DNA from: Anabaena lutea FACHB-196
GTDB lineage: Bacteria > Cyanobacteriota > Cyanobacteriia > Cyanobacteriales > Nostocaceae
DNA length: 64,000 nucleotides
NCBI RefSeq assembly: GCF_014698305.1
Contig: NZ_JACJST010000012.1
Location: forward strand, 1 to 64,000
Direction: 5' to 3'
The notes beneath the pieces were generated by a model that was not told where the DNA came from, ran no database searches, and saw only the letters and a list, made by a program, of their open reading frames with translations. Numbering within the stretch: the stretch's first letter is position 1; each line of letters begins with the position of its first letter. The position numbers were made by a program, and so were the translations under genes. Shown piece after piece: positions 45,011-53,794 of the stretch.

Positions 45011-45364
45011 ATGAAACACTTTTTATTAACTTGGCTTGGTACTGCGATCGCGTTATTAATTACAGCTAAAATCGTTCCTGGATTCATTATCAAAACTTTT
45101 GTAGCTGCTTTAATTGCTGCCATTGTCATTGGTTTGGTAAATGCCATTATTCGCCCAGTTTTGAGTTTGTTAACATTTCCTATCACCTTAATTACCTTTG
45201 GGTTATTTACATTTGTCATCAACGCTTTAACTCTTTGGCTGGCCAGTGCCTTAACTCCAGGTTCTGATTTTATAATTCAGGGTTTTGTCCCGGCTTTTTT
45301 TGGTTCAATTGTGCTGGCAATTGTTTCTAGCATTATTAACTATTTTCTACGAGTCGTTGATTGA
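45011..45364 (+). CDS. phage-holin-family (YvlD-like) small membrane protein
   Basis: This 117-aa protein has four membrane segments: about residues 4-22, 24-46, 50-75 and 85-112. The conserved pattern GLVNAIIRPVLSLLTFPITL, followed by FGLFTFVINALTLWLAS, is the signature of the family annotated as phage holin family or YvlD. It is usually chromosomal and its function is unknown. It begins 27 bp after the peptidoglycan-binding protein and may share its transcript. ATG at 45011 is preferred to a TTG at 44999. Confidence 0.85.
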   Translation: MKHFLLTWLGTAIALLITAKIVPGFIIKTFVAALIAAIVIGLVNAIIRPVLSLLTFPITLITFGLFTFVINALTLWLASALTPGSDFIIQGFVPAFFGSIVLAIVSSIINYFLRVVD

Positions 45365-45659
45365 AGGAAGCAGTATAACTCAGAAGTCTGCCGGATTTTG
45401 TTGTATTAAGGAATGTGAATTAAATGAAGTACAACTCTGGATTTATCTAATCTAATGTTGGGTTATGCTGTCGCTTTACCCAACCTACAAAGAATTGTAA
45501 GTTATACTCGAAATGGTTGGAAACTTTACTTTTAAACGCAGAGGTTCGCTGAGGTAAACGCAAAGTGACGCAGAGTTTTTATTGAGGTTTTCGCTTTGAA
45601 TTTTGTTATCCTCGTAAAGTCGAGATATTAACCGTTTTTAGTATAGTAAATCCACGTTC
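45365..45659. repeat. intergenic repeat cluster
   Basis: A TTGGGTTATGCTGTCGCTTT element with an AACCTAC end lies at about 45458-45490. At about 45538-45575 is the GCAGAGGTTCGCTGAGGTAA / ACGCAAAGTGACGCAGAG dispersed repeat; a related piece is at 50384-50400. No gene is seen. Confidence 0.6.
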
Positions 45660-46094
45660 TTAAATGACAGTTTGGGCAATAGCTATTGTCACCGTTCCTA
45701 CTTCCCCAGGTAAGCGAAAAATTTGTTTAGGAACTAATAACCTCACACCTACAGAAGTAATTTCACTAGCGGCTAGAATTGCAGATGCCTCTGCAACACT
45801 TGGCGTTCCCATTCTTTCTGACACAATTTTAGCAGGGTGAGGAACACACTGGACTTTGGACAGATTCTCTGCTGTGAAGGTTTTTAGAGACAAATTATAT
45901 ACCTGACAGAAGTCCTTTAAACCCTCTTCATCAACTTTAGATTCAATTGTAGCAATACCGGAAATCTGACATCGGCTAAGTTGATTTTCTCGAAAAATTT
46001 TCTCAATTGCAGTGTTAATTAACAGTGATGAAATCCCTTTTTGACAACCAATACCCACCCATAAAACTCGTAGAGATAATAAATCTATTTGCAT
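45660..46094 (-). CDS. cobalamin biosynthesis protein, CobE / CbiG C-terminal domain
   Basis: This 144-aa protein is the single domain found as CobE or as the C-terminal part of CbiG. The opening LRVLWVGIGCQKGISSLLIN, the central TIESKVDEEGLKDFC, and the ending GTPSVAEASAILAAS are characteristic. It takes part in the corrin ring-contraction stage. No other cob gene is adjacent, though a BtuF-like protein lies at 18155-19132. Confidence 0.85.
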   Translation of the reverse strand: MQIDLLSLRVLWVGIGCQKGISSLLINTAIEKIFRENQLSRCQISGIATIESKVDEEGLKDFCQVYNLSLKTFTAENLSKVQCVPHPAKIVSERMGTPSVAEASAILAASEITSVGVRLLVPKQIFRLPGEVGTVTIAIAQTVI

Positions 46095-46374
46095 AATTTA
46101 CTCATTCAATGGTATTTAATTAAATTTAATCTTTTCTATATAATCTCGCAAACAGCCTACAAATAGGCGTAAAATCACACCAAAGTATTATTGATTTTTG
46201 ATAAATGTGAATTTTGATACATCAAAAATGATAAGTTTAATACTTTCACTAAAAATAAAAACCGATATATTCAGTACATCTAGCACAGTAGGAAACATCG
46301 AGGGAGAAACAAAGCAAAGGTAAAAGGTAAATTACGTCTTCATGTTTACTTTTTTTCTACCCTTGTAGCGTAAG

Positions 46375-46446
46375 CATTTCATCTTGATGTTTCACTTTCT
46401 TCTTTCTCCGCCGTAACAAACTCTCAACAGTTACGGCGGAGTTTTG
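46375..46446 (+). ncRNA. candidate small RNA, possibly NsiR4-like
   Basis: A 12-bp perfect hairpin (CTCCGCCGTAAC / GTTACGGCGGAG) followed by TTTT at 46442 is an intrinsic terminator on the plus strand, with no plus-strand gene before it for about 1 kb. A -10-like TAGCGT at 46366-46371 would start an RNA of about 70 nt. It has a small 5' stem (CATttcatcttgATG) and a pyrimidine-rich single-stranded middle (TTTCACTTTCTTCTTTC). That size and layout recall NsiR4, the sRNA that represses gifA. Only a degenerate NtcA half-site (GTA at 46327) is visible upstream, so the identity is uncertain. Confidence 0.45.
46406..46445 (+). terminator. orphan intrinsic terminator
   Basis: It has a 12-bp GC-rich stem, a 12-nt loop and a T-tract on the plus strand. 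The minus-strand exit is purine-rich and would not terminate. Confidence 0.85.
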
Positions 46447-46593
46447 CTGTCTGAGTTTCACCCAGCAGTTTTGTAGCAGGGAACAGGCTAGAAAGTCTTA
46501 CCTCATTTAAACTGATCAAAAAAATCGACCCGTCCCCGTGTCCCTCTATCTCCGCGCGGTTCCCTAATTATAAGTATTGAACCGAACAGAATA

Positions 46594-47877
46594 TTACTCT
46601 TGCGCCCCAGCTAGTCTTAAAATCCGCGCAATTCCCCGATAGTTATTAAATTCGGCAATCATTAAAGCTGTATAACCACCTTTATTTCTTAAATTCACAT
46701 CCGCCCCAGAGGTAAGTAACATCTGCACAGCTTGACTATAACCTTCTGCGGCAGCCCACATTAAAGCTGTTGCCCCAGATGAGTCTTGAAAATTTACATC
46801 TGCGCCTTTCGCTAACAATAGTTTGAAGACTTCTGGATGGTTGCTGGCTATGGCTTTGACTAAAGCAGTTTTACCGTCATCTGCCACGGCATTGATATTA
46901 GCACTATAATCAATTAGTACTTTAACTGTTTGGGCGTGTCCTTGAGATACTGCCAATGTGAGAGCAACTTCACCAAAGTTTTTTTTATCCATATCTGCCC
47001 CAGAATGCAACAAAGCTGCAACTATTTCGCTATGTCCCTGGAATGCTGCTACCAGTAGCGGTGTATCACCCAGATGATTTCTAATTTGGACATCTGCACC
47101 CCGTTGGAGTAATACTTGCACTACATCAAGGTAGCCTTCGACAACGGCACAATGCAGGGCTGTTTCACCTTCTTTATCTTGATGATTAATTTTTGCACCT
47201 CCATCTAACAAAGCTGCAACAATATCACTGTTTCCTATGGCAGCAGCAGCTAACAATGCAGTACCACCATCGTGGTTTTTTAAATTAGCATCAGCCCCAT
47301 TTAACAATAGTGTTTGCACGATTTCTAAATTTCCCAAGTCTACCGCTGTCATTAACGGTGTCTCACCTTCTGCATCTGAGATATTGACAATAGGACTAGT
47401 TTGTGATATGGCTTTGACAATTTCTGTCCAGTTGTGCTTGATTGCTAGTTTTAAAGCAGTATCATTATCTTTATCGGTAATATTTACCTCAGCACCCGCA
47501 GCTAATAAGCTTTGCACCACATGGAGATGACCTTTCACTGCTGCTGCCATTAAGGCGGTGCTACCATCTTCATTAATAGCATTTACATCCGCACCTCTGG
47601 ATATTAACAGCTGAACAATATCAAGTTGATTGCTACTAGCTGCCAACATTAACGCCGTCAACCCATAAGTTTTTCTGGGTAAGTTGAGATTAGCGCCAAA
47701 ATCTAAGAGCGATCGCACTATTTCTGTATAACCTAAATTCGCTGCGAACATTAACGCCGTTGTCCCACTGCGATCGCACATATCCACCTCAACACCACTA
47801 GCCAGTAACTCACACAGACTCTTGATATCGCCACTTTTGGCAGCTTTTAGTAGGAAGTTATCTTTGTTTTCAGTCAT
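46594..47877 (-). CDS. ankyrin-repeat protein
   Basis: This 427-aa protein is built almost wholly of about 12-13 ankyrin repeats of 33 residues (for example DGSTALMAAAVKGHLHVVQS and LLAAGAEVNITDKDNDTAL). Each unit ends in the usual GADVN-type turn. No signal peptide, membrane segment or other domain is visible, so it is a cytoplasmic protein-protein interaction scaffold with unknown partners. One central repeat (SQTSPIVNISDAEGETPL) is slightly shortened. Confidence 0.92.
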   Translation of the reverse strand: MTENKDNFLLKAAKSGDIKSLCELLASGVEVDMCDRSGTTALMFAANLGYTEIVRSLLDFGANLNLPRKTYGLTALMLAASSNQLDIVQLLISRGADVNAINEDGSTALMAAAVKGHLHVVQSLLAAGAEVNITDKDNDTALKLAIKHNWTEIVKAISQTSPIVNISDAEGETPLMTAVDLGNLEIVQTLLLNGADANLKNHDGGTALLAAAAIGNSDIVAALLDGGAKINHQDKEGETALHCAVVEGYLDVVQVLLQRGADVQIRNHLGDTPLLVAAFQGHSEIVAALLHSGADMDKKNFGEVALTLAVSQGHAQTVKVLIDYSANINAVADDGKTALVKAIASNHPEVFKLLLAKGADVNFQDSSGATALMWAAAEGYSQAVQMLLTSGADVNLRNKGGYTALMIAEFNNYRGIARILRLAGAQE

Positions 47878-47980
47878 AAAGAAAATCTCGCTTAAACGTA
47901 TATTATTTAATTTATAGCCGTGGACAAGGTGGTTAGGACATCAATTGATAATAAAACTCCCACTACAAGAGGGTTTTACT

Positions 47981-48019
<39 letters not shown>

Positions 48020-48174
48020 CGATAGCGTCACTATTTAGTCTGAGATTGTTTAAGTACTTTGGCAAGAGGGAAATGGGAAGAGAAGATATTCTGTTTGATA
48101 AAAGTACTGAGTTCTCAGCTTTAAACTAAGGTATGCTAATTTTTATGAAGATTTAATAATCGGAAGAGAACACT

Positions 48175-48645
48175 ATGAGCCTCGAACTTTCTCCAGCGGT
48201 GAAATATGGTTTGAATTTCTTTCACCCAGTCATTATGTGGATACTACTAGCGCTGTCATTGTATGCTGCCTATTTAGGTCTGCAAGTACAGCGTACCAGA
48301 AATGCTAAGGGCGAAGAAAAGAAACAACTCATTCAAGGCAAATATACAATCAAGCACCACCAAATCGGCTCTATTCTTTTAGCTTTGATGGTAGCAGGTT
48401 CAATTGGTGGCATGGCTGTCACCTATATCAATAATGGAAAATTGTTTTTTGGTCCGCACTTGTTAGCCGGTCTGAGTATGACAGGTTTGATAGCATTTTC
48501 TGCGTCCCTCTCCCCCTTTATGCAAAAAGGAGCAAATTGGGCGCGTGTCACTCATATTTTGCTTAATTTTGGTATTTTAGGGCTTTTTATTTGGCAGGCT
48601 ATATCTGGCGTAGAAATTGTTCAAAAAATTCTCACTCAAGCATAG
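48175..48645 (+). CDS. DUF4079 membrane protein
   Basis: This 156-aa protein has four membrane segments (about residues 14-34, 62-82, 92-112 and 122-145). His residues near membrane edges (FFHPVIMW, IKHHQIGS, FGPHLLAG, VTHILLNF) resemble cytochrome b561-type proteins. The order and length fit DUF4079, a cyanobacterial and plastid family without an established role. Haem binding is an inference from the His pattern. It is a single gene. Confidence 0.85.
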   Translation: MSLELSPAVKYGLNFFHPVIMWILLALSLYAAYLGLQVQRTRNAKGEEKKQLIQGKYTIKHHQIGSILLALMVAGSIGGMAVTYINNGKLFFGPHLLAGLSMTGLIAFSASLSPFMQKGANWARVTHILLNFGILGLFIWQAISGVEIVQKILTQA

Positions 48646-48876
48646 TCAGGTGTCAGTGGTCAGTTGGATTGTGCTACTGACCATCGACAAATAAATCTAA
48701 GTAGTTGGAGAAAATTAAAATAATTCGTAATTCGTAATAGTGCCTACGGTCCCGCTAGGGATACGTAATTAAGTTTTGTGACGAGGATTTAGACCCCGAC
48801 CCAAAACTTGCCGGTTATTGAATTTAACCGGGGGATTTAAACTCACGGTACTCGGTTAAATTAATTAAGTAGGTCT
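48646..48876. repeat. intergenic inverted-repeat sequence
   Basis: GTGCCTACGGTCCCGCTAGG followed by GATACGTAAT (about 48740-48769) is a dispersed repeat piece. TTGAATTTAACCGG and its near-inverse CGGTTAAATTAA lie at 48816-48868. It sits between genes that end toward each other and may contain their terminators. Confidence 0.5.
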
Positions 48877-49530
48877 TCACTTGTTATGAGACTTAACAGA
48901 AAAAGCAATATTCTGAGACTGATGAAAATCTTCCTGGACTTTGCGGGTTAAACGACGGGAGACTTGACGGACAATTTGATGAAGTAAGCGATCGCCTGTA
49001 GACTGAATTAAAGAATGGGGTAAACGCTGAATAAATCTGGGAAAATGAAGCTCAACCATCAAATCTAATTGCCATTCTACCCTTGTCATCTCAGCTGCAC
49101 TTTCTACCAATTGCAGCGATGCATTATAGTCTACATCATAACCAGGAGCTTGGTAGTCAGGAATAGGAATAGTCCGGATGCAGTAATTACCATCTTCTGG
49201 ATCTAACAATTCCAAACCGATTTTCGGCTCTACTTCATAACCAAAAGCGCCAAACCGACCAATTACCAAAGCATAGCCATTTTCTCCCAAAGGTTGCACT
49301 TTCATCGGTTCAGCGCAGCGTACGAACCATGAGGAGTGAGAATCAAGATACTCAGCAACCTTCCACACAGGAGCATACATTTCCATACAATCTTGATAAC
49401 GGCTGCGAAATGTGCTTATACCTATATTGTCTTTTTTAAATGCAGTTTCGTCGATTGTAACGCTGGATTCCACAGATAAAACTGATTCATTTATTTCTAC
49501 GGATGGATAATCCCAGTTGTTCGCTACCAT
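48877..49530 (-). CDS. DUF1997 protein
   Basis: This 217-aa soluble protein has the conserved core FRSRYQDCMEMYAPVWKVAE then YLDSHSSWFVRCAEPMKV, followed by GYALVIGRFGAFGYEVEPKI. That is the DUF1997 pattern shared by cyanobacteria and plants, a START/SRPBCC-like beta-rich fold. The first 40 residues are not conserved-looking. The function is unknown. It is divergent from the SDR gene, 179 bp away. Confidence 0.85.
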   Translation of the reverse strand: MVANNWDYPSVEINESVLSVESSVTIDETAFKKDNIGISTFRSRYQDCMEMYAPVWKVAEYLDSHSSWFVRCAEPMKVQPLGENGYALVIGRFGAFGYEVEPKIGLELLDPEDGNYCIRTIPIPDYQAPGYDVDYNASLQLVESAAEMTRVEWQLDLMVELHFPRFIQRLPHSLIQSTGDRLLHQIVRQVSRRLTRKVQEDFHQSQNIAFSVKSHNK

Positions 49531-49709
49531 AAATGTGTTTTTTGTATAGATTGAAGTTTGTCTATATTAATGATTCCCAGTTCGGGAGAGTTTTTTCACA
49601 AAAAAATGTAAATTTCACAAAAACCTCAAGAATCTGTCATCAACTCCATAGAATCACTACAATAAAGAACTGAACAAGCACATATTAGTTTCCCAAGATA
49701 GCGCTAATT

Positions 49710-50375
49710 ATGAAAGTATTTGTAGCAGGGGCAACAGGTGAAACAGGTCGTCGTATCATCCAAGAACTAATTGCGAGAAATATTCCTGTCCGTGCCTTGG
49801 TGAGAGATCAAGAAAAAGCTAAGGCTATTTTATCTCCTGATGTCGAATTAGTGGTAGGCGACGTATTACAACCAGAAAGCTTAGATGTTGGATTAGGTGA
49901 TAGTACGGTAGTAATCTGCGCCACAGGTGCAAGTCCCAGTTTTGACCCTACAGCCCCTTATAAAGTAGATTTTGAAGGTACAAAAAATTTAGTAACTGCG
50001 GCTAAAGCCAAGCAGATTCAGCATTTTGTCTTGGTTTCTTCTTTGTGTGTTTCCCAGCTTTTCCATCCCTTGAACCTATTTTGGCTGATTTTAGTCTGGA
50101 AAAAGCAAGCTGAAGAATGTATTCAAAAAAGTGGACTCACCTATACAATCGTGCGACCTGGAGGGTTAAAAAATGAAGATAACTCCGATGCCATAGTCAT
50201 GCAGGGTGCTGATACATTGTTTGATGGTAGCATCCCTCGGCAAAAAGTGGCTCAGGTATGTGTTGAGTCCCTATTTGAACCCGCTGCGCGGAATAAAATT
50301 GTGGAAATCGTGGCTAGAGTGGGAGAGACTAAGAAAAGTTGGAGGGAGTTATTTGAACAGGTTAAGTCTTTTTGA
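49710..50375 (+). CDS. atypical short-chain dehydrogenase/NAD(P)-binding protein (Tic62/NmrA-like)
   Basis: This 221-aa protein starts with the nucleotide-binding motif VFVAGATGETGRRIIQEL (GxxGxxG at about residues 7-12). Later segments are VVGDVLQPESLD, FEGTKNLVTAAKAKQIQHFV and LVSSLCVS, with TYTIVRPGGLKNE near 145. This is the atypical SDR group that includes Tic62-type and complex-assembly proteins. The usual Tyr-x3-Lys is not in place, so it may not be a classical dehydrogenase. The substrate is unknown. Confidence 0.85.
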   Translation: MKVFVAGATGETGRRIIQELIARNIPVRALVRDQEKAKAILSPDVELVVGDVLQPESLDVGLGDSTVVICATGASPSFDPTAPYKVDFEGTKNLVTAAKAKQIQHFVLVSSLCVSQLFHPLNLFWLILVWKKQAEECIQKSGLTYTIVRPGGLKNEDNSDAIVMQGADTLFDGSIPRQKVAQVCVESLFEPAARNKIVEIVARVGETKKSWRELFEQVKSF

Positions 50376-50440
50376 GTAAACGCTGAGGTACGCAGAGTTT
50401 TTATGATCCAAAATCAATGTTTGTTATGAGGAGTTAGGTT

Positions 50441-51148
50441 CTGAAAGGCTTTGAACTCAAAGGTGTAGAAAAACTGATTGGCCCTCTAGCGGCACTTCTC
50501 GGTTTTGTATATTTATTACAGTGGTATGTGGGTGGAGATTTACATTCGCCTTCCGAACCCCTATTTACCGGAAAGCAGCCTCCATTGGTGATGAAAGATG
50601 GTGATCCTTACATTCGTGCTTTGATGCGAACTATCTCCACAAGTGAGGCCAACAGCAACCGTCCCTATTCTCTCTTATATGGTGGTCAGCAAGTTAGTGA
50701 TCTGAGTCGTCATCCTGAAATATGTGTCACCATTGTGGTGGGACCAAATACAGGTAACTGTTCTACCGCTGCTGGTAGATATCAAATCATTAATACTACC
50801 TGGTATGAAATTGCTCCCCGCTATCATCCAAATCCACCACAGCAGTTAATGTTTTGGACTAATTATAGCTTTGAAGCGGAGTATCAAGACGTAGTAGTTT
50901 ACCGTTGGTTGAATGATTCACGAGTTTGGGGAACTGATATTTCTCAACTCCTGCGTCAGCAAAAGTTAAATGAAGTTTTGCGGCGACTTTCTCCCACTTG
51001 GACAAGTTTAGGATATGGGATAGAGACTAATGAAAATACTCGCTTTTTACCCCAAGTTTATCAAAAATTATTGCAAGAAGAATTAAAAGCTGCTAATCAA
51101 CCAGCAACCCGAAATGTAATACCTTCCCCAATTCCTCAAAGTCCATAA
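50441..51148 (+). CDS. lysozyme-like glycoside hydrolase with N-terminal membrane anchor
   Basis: The frame encodes a muralytic-type domain: RALMRTISTSEANSNRPYSL, then GNCSTAAGRYQIINTTWYEI and the TSFEAEYQD-like NYSFEAEYQDVVVYRWL. The Glu in SEAN is the likely catalytic acid. The obvious start GTG at 50528 gives 206 aa but begins inside a membrane segment's end. The frame is open upstream to a TAG, giving ELKGVEKLIGPLAALLGFVY as an anchor. The only start-like codon near the Shine-Dalgarno GAGGAG (50428-50433) is CTG at 50441, giving 235 aa, so I propose that start. The alternative is the GTG. Confidence 0.65.
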   Translation: MKGFELKGVEKLIGPLAALLGFVYLLQWYVGGDLHSPSEPLFTGKQPPLVMKDGDPYIRALMRTISTSEANSNRPYSLLYGGQQVSDLSRHPEICVTIVVGPNTGNCSTAAGRYQIINTTWYEIAPRYHPNPPQQLMFWTNYSFEAEYQDVVVYRWLNDSRVWGTDISQLLRQQKLNEVLRRLSPTWTSLGYGIETNENTRFLPQVYQKLLQEELKAANQPATRNVIPSPIPQSP

Positions 51149-51187
51149 AGAGTCCCAAAAAATCAATTTAGTTGAAAGTTATTTGAG

Positions 51188-52000
51188 TTAGTCAATCATA
51201 AAATCTCTGATATTTTTGACAAAGTCTAATGTATTTTCTAAGTGAATATTATGTCCAGCTTGATTAATTATTTTTAGCTGAGAAAATTCACACCTGTAAG
51301 ACATGGCTGTATTGATATTTAAAAATTTTTCATCATTTTCGCCAACTAGTAAAAGTAATGGAAGTTTATTTTCTTTTAGTTTTTCCCACAAAGAAGGCTG
51401 ATATCCACTTCCCATAAATTGCAGTGACTTTACTAGTTCTAGAGGATTATTTTCTAACCTACTTTCTAGCATTTGTGGATATTGAGGATGATGTTTGATA
51501 TTAGCAAATATTGGTTGACTGTACCAATTATTGAGAAACTTTTTAAAATCTTTTTTATTAATCATTCGAGTTAATTTACTAGCTATTTGGAAATCACTTC
51601 TAATTCTGGCTAATCTTTCTGTATCTGTTGGTAAACCTGGGGAAGCAGATTCTAAGACAACTTTGATAAATCTTTCGGGGAAATGTAGACTTAAATATAA
51701 CGCTAATCTTCCTCCCATTGAATAACCAACTAAGAAGCATTGGGATATTTTCAATTCATCTAATAAGTTGATTAAAGCTTGGGCAGTTTGTTCCATTTTA
51801 TAATATTCATCTTCTCCCAAAACTTGAGTTTTCCCATGTCCAGGTAAGTCAAGGGTGAGATAAGAAAAATCTTCACTAAGTAATTTTATGGCTTCATCAA
51901 ATTCATCAATATTACCCATAAAGCCATGTAGAAAAATAATTAGTGGTTTTTGGGAATTGTCAATTAAAGAATAATTAAATTTATATTTTTCTAAATTCAT
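51188..52000 (-). CDS. menH: alpha/beta hydrolase, SHCHC synthase of menaquinone/phylloquinone synthesis
   Basis: This 270-aa alpha/beta hydrolase has the oxyanion segment FLHGFMGN and the nucleophile elbow GYSMGGR with Ser94. An Asp is in VGENDEK near residue 222 and a His in QAGHNIHLEN near 251. The SMGGRLALYLSLHFPERF and ESASPGL strands are typical of MenH, which makes 2-succinyl-6-hydroxy-2,4-cyclohexadiene-1-carboxylate on the route to phylloquinone. A general esterase is the alternative. The histidine kinase gene ends 12 bp upstream on the same strand. Confidence 0.8.
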   Translation of the reverse strand: MNLEKYKFNYSLIDNSQKPLIIFLHGFMGNIDEFDEAIKLLSEDFSYLTLDLPGHGKTQVLGEDEYYKMEQTAQALINLLDELKISQCFLVGYSMGGRLALYLSLHFPERFIKVVLESASPGLPTDTERLARIRSDFQIASKLTRMINKKDFKKFLNNWYSQPIFANIKHHPQYPQMLESRLENNPLELVKSLQFMGSGYQPSLWEKLKENKLPLLLLVGENDEKFLNINTAMSYRCEFSQLKIINQAGHNIHLENTLDFVKNIRDFMID

Positions 52001-52012
52001 ATTTTTATATAT

Positions 52013-53557
52013 TTAAGAAATAACTTCTAGAGGAATCTGAATTTGAAATTCTGTACCTTTTTCAGGACTAGAAAAGCAGAGTATTTTACCTTTATGTTCT
52101 TCAACAACAATTTGGTAAGTAATAGATAATCCTAGACCAGTTCCTTTACCTACAGGTTTGGTGGTGAAGAAGGGATCAAATATTCGTTGCTGATTTTCTT
52201 CAGGAATACCAATACCATTATCGGTAATAGAAATTAAAATATAATTAGTTTCTACTAACTTAGTAGTAATATAGATTTGGGGATTTGCTGCCAATTCTTT
52301 AGCTTCTAAAGCATCAATAGCATTTGTTAAGACATTCAAAAATACTTGGTTAAGTTTTGCAGGATAACACTCTACTAGTGGTAAATTATCGTATTCTTTA
52401 ATGATTTCAATTGGTGGTGAATTTAATTGATTATGAAATCGGCATTGCAGAATCATCAGAATACTATCTAGATCTTTATGAATATCAATTTTTTTTATTT
52501 CAGTTTCACCCAAGTGAGAGAAAGTTCGCAAAGAAAGCACAATATCGCGGATACGAGTTGTGCCGACTTCCATTGATTTTATGAGTTGTGGTAAATCCGA
52601 CTTGATAAAATTTAGGTCAATTAATTTTGTAAAAATCTTTATTTCTATTTCTGTATCGACTTTAAGATGATATTTCTCATAAAGATCTATTAATTTTAAT
52701 AAATCTGCCATATATTGTTGAGCATGAGGAAGATTAGGATGGATAAAATTGATAGAATTATTGAGTTCGTGAGCTATTCCAGCCACAAGTTGCCCCAAAC
52801 TAAACATTTTTTCTTTTTGGATGAGTTGAACTTGTGTTTTTTTTACTTCATTTAAAGCTTCTTGAATTTGATTATCGCTAATGGTCAAGTTTTTTAATGT
52901 ATGAAAAAGCAATATAAAAAAATTTATTAATGCTAGACATAAACCAGTTGCTTGAATAATTTGTAATGTGTATGTTCGGTTATTAGATATTTTCTGTTGT
53001 TCTGTAGTGATCTGATTCATCAAGTCTAGCAATTGGAGGTTATTATCATTTGCATAGACTATGGCATCTTGTAATGACTGCCGAGATATTTGATTTCTAG
53101 ATGCAATAACAGGTTCAATTTTTTCTTTATATGGATTCCAAATTGCTTCGGCTTGAGTAATTAAATTTCTAATTTTAGGACTTTTCAGAGCTGAAATAAA
53201 TACGGGCTTTCCATCACTACCAGTGACGGTTTTACCTATTTTGAATCCTATTAAAGTTTCATCAAATTGCTTGTAAGCCTGTGCTAATTCATTCTGTGGA
53301 GCAGTAATTGTTGTTTTTATTTGTTCTGCTACTTGTAATTGTAAGATGGTTTTAGAAATTCTTTGTGATAGCATTCGCTGACGACCAGCTAAGTTAATAA
53401 TTATAGCATCTTCTTTTAATTGAGAAGAGATCAAAAAATTAGGAAGCAGCACACCCAAATCAAAACACAAAAATAGACCAGCCGAAAAGAAAATAATGCG
53501 ATATTTTCCTTGAAAAAATAAATATGCAGGCAATATTTGTTTTAATTTGGCTATCAT
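52013..53557 (-). CDS. sensor histidine kinase with PilJ-type N-terminal sensor
   Basis: This 514-aa membrane kinase has a first membrane segment at about residues 18-40 and an extracytoplasmic PilJ-like helical sensor (NLAGRQRMLSQRISKTILQL). A second membrane segment is near 200-220. A coiled-coil linker follows, then the H-box GIAHELNNSINFIHP (His near 265). The ATPase boxes follow: N (QVFLNVLTNAIDAL), G1 (DNGIGI), F (FDPFFTTK) and G2 (GTGLGLSI). No response-regulator gene is adjacent, so its partner is elsewhere. It may be cotranscribed with menH downstream. Confidence 0.9.
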   Translation of the reverse strand: MIAKLKQILPAYLFFQGKYRIIFFSAGLFLCFDLGVLLPNFLISSQLKEDAIIINLAGRQRMLSQRISKTILQLQVAEQIKTTITAPQNELAQAYKQFDETLIGFKIGKTVTGSDGKPVFISALKSPKIRNLITQAEAIWNPYKEKIEPVIASRNQISRQSLQDAIVYANDNNLQLLDLMNQITTEQQKISNNRTYTLQIIQATGLCLALINFFILLFHTLKNLTISDNQIQEALNEVKKTQVQLIQKEKMFSLGQLVAGIAHELNNSINFIHPNLPHAQQYMADLLKLIDLYEKYHLKVDTEIEIKIFTKLIDLNFIKSDLPQLIKSMEVGTTRIRDIVLSLRTFSHLGETEIKKIDIHKDLDSILMILQCRFHNQLNSPPIEIIKEYDNLPLVECYPAKLNQVFLNVLTNAIDALEAKELAANPQIYITTKLVETNYILISITDNGIGIPEENQQRIFDPFFTTKPVGKGTGLGLSITYQIVVEEHKGKILCFSSPEKGTEFQIQIPLEVIS

Positions 53558-53794
53558 GACTCAATACTGGGAAACTGTTATGTTGTAAATAAGTATAAAG
53601 GCTAAAATAAGGATAAATATGCAAAATATGCGAAAAAATGAACCAAGCTAAAACCCTCTTGTCCATTCCCTGCTCCCCAGGAGAAGTATTTACACCAACC
53701 TGACTGGAAAATAGATGCACTGACGAGCAAGAAAAAATATTTTCATAAGTTCTGATGCACCCAGTTGATGATAGCCGCTGCTGTTTTTGAGTTG

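Larger units (their letters stand above)
46095..46593. other. intergenic region with an sRNA candidate
   Basis: About 500 bp carry no ORF of note. The first half is AT-rich. The second half holds the sRNA candidate with its intrinsic terminator at 46375-46446, then non-coding sequence to the end of the ankyrin gene. Confidence 0.6.

Noticed and set aside
45011-45364. Prophage region suggested by the holin-like protein.
   Set aside because: No other phage gene is nearby, and this family is usually a chromosomal membrane protein.
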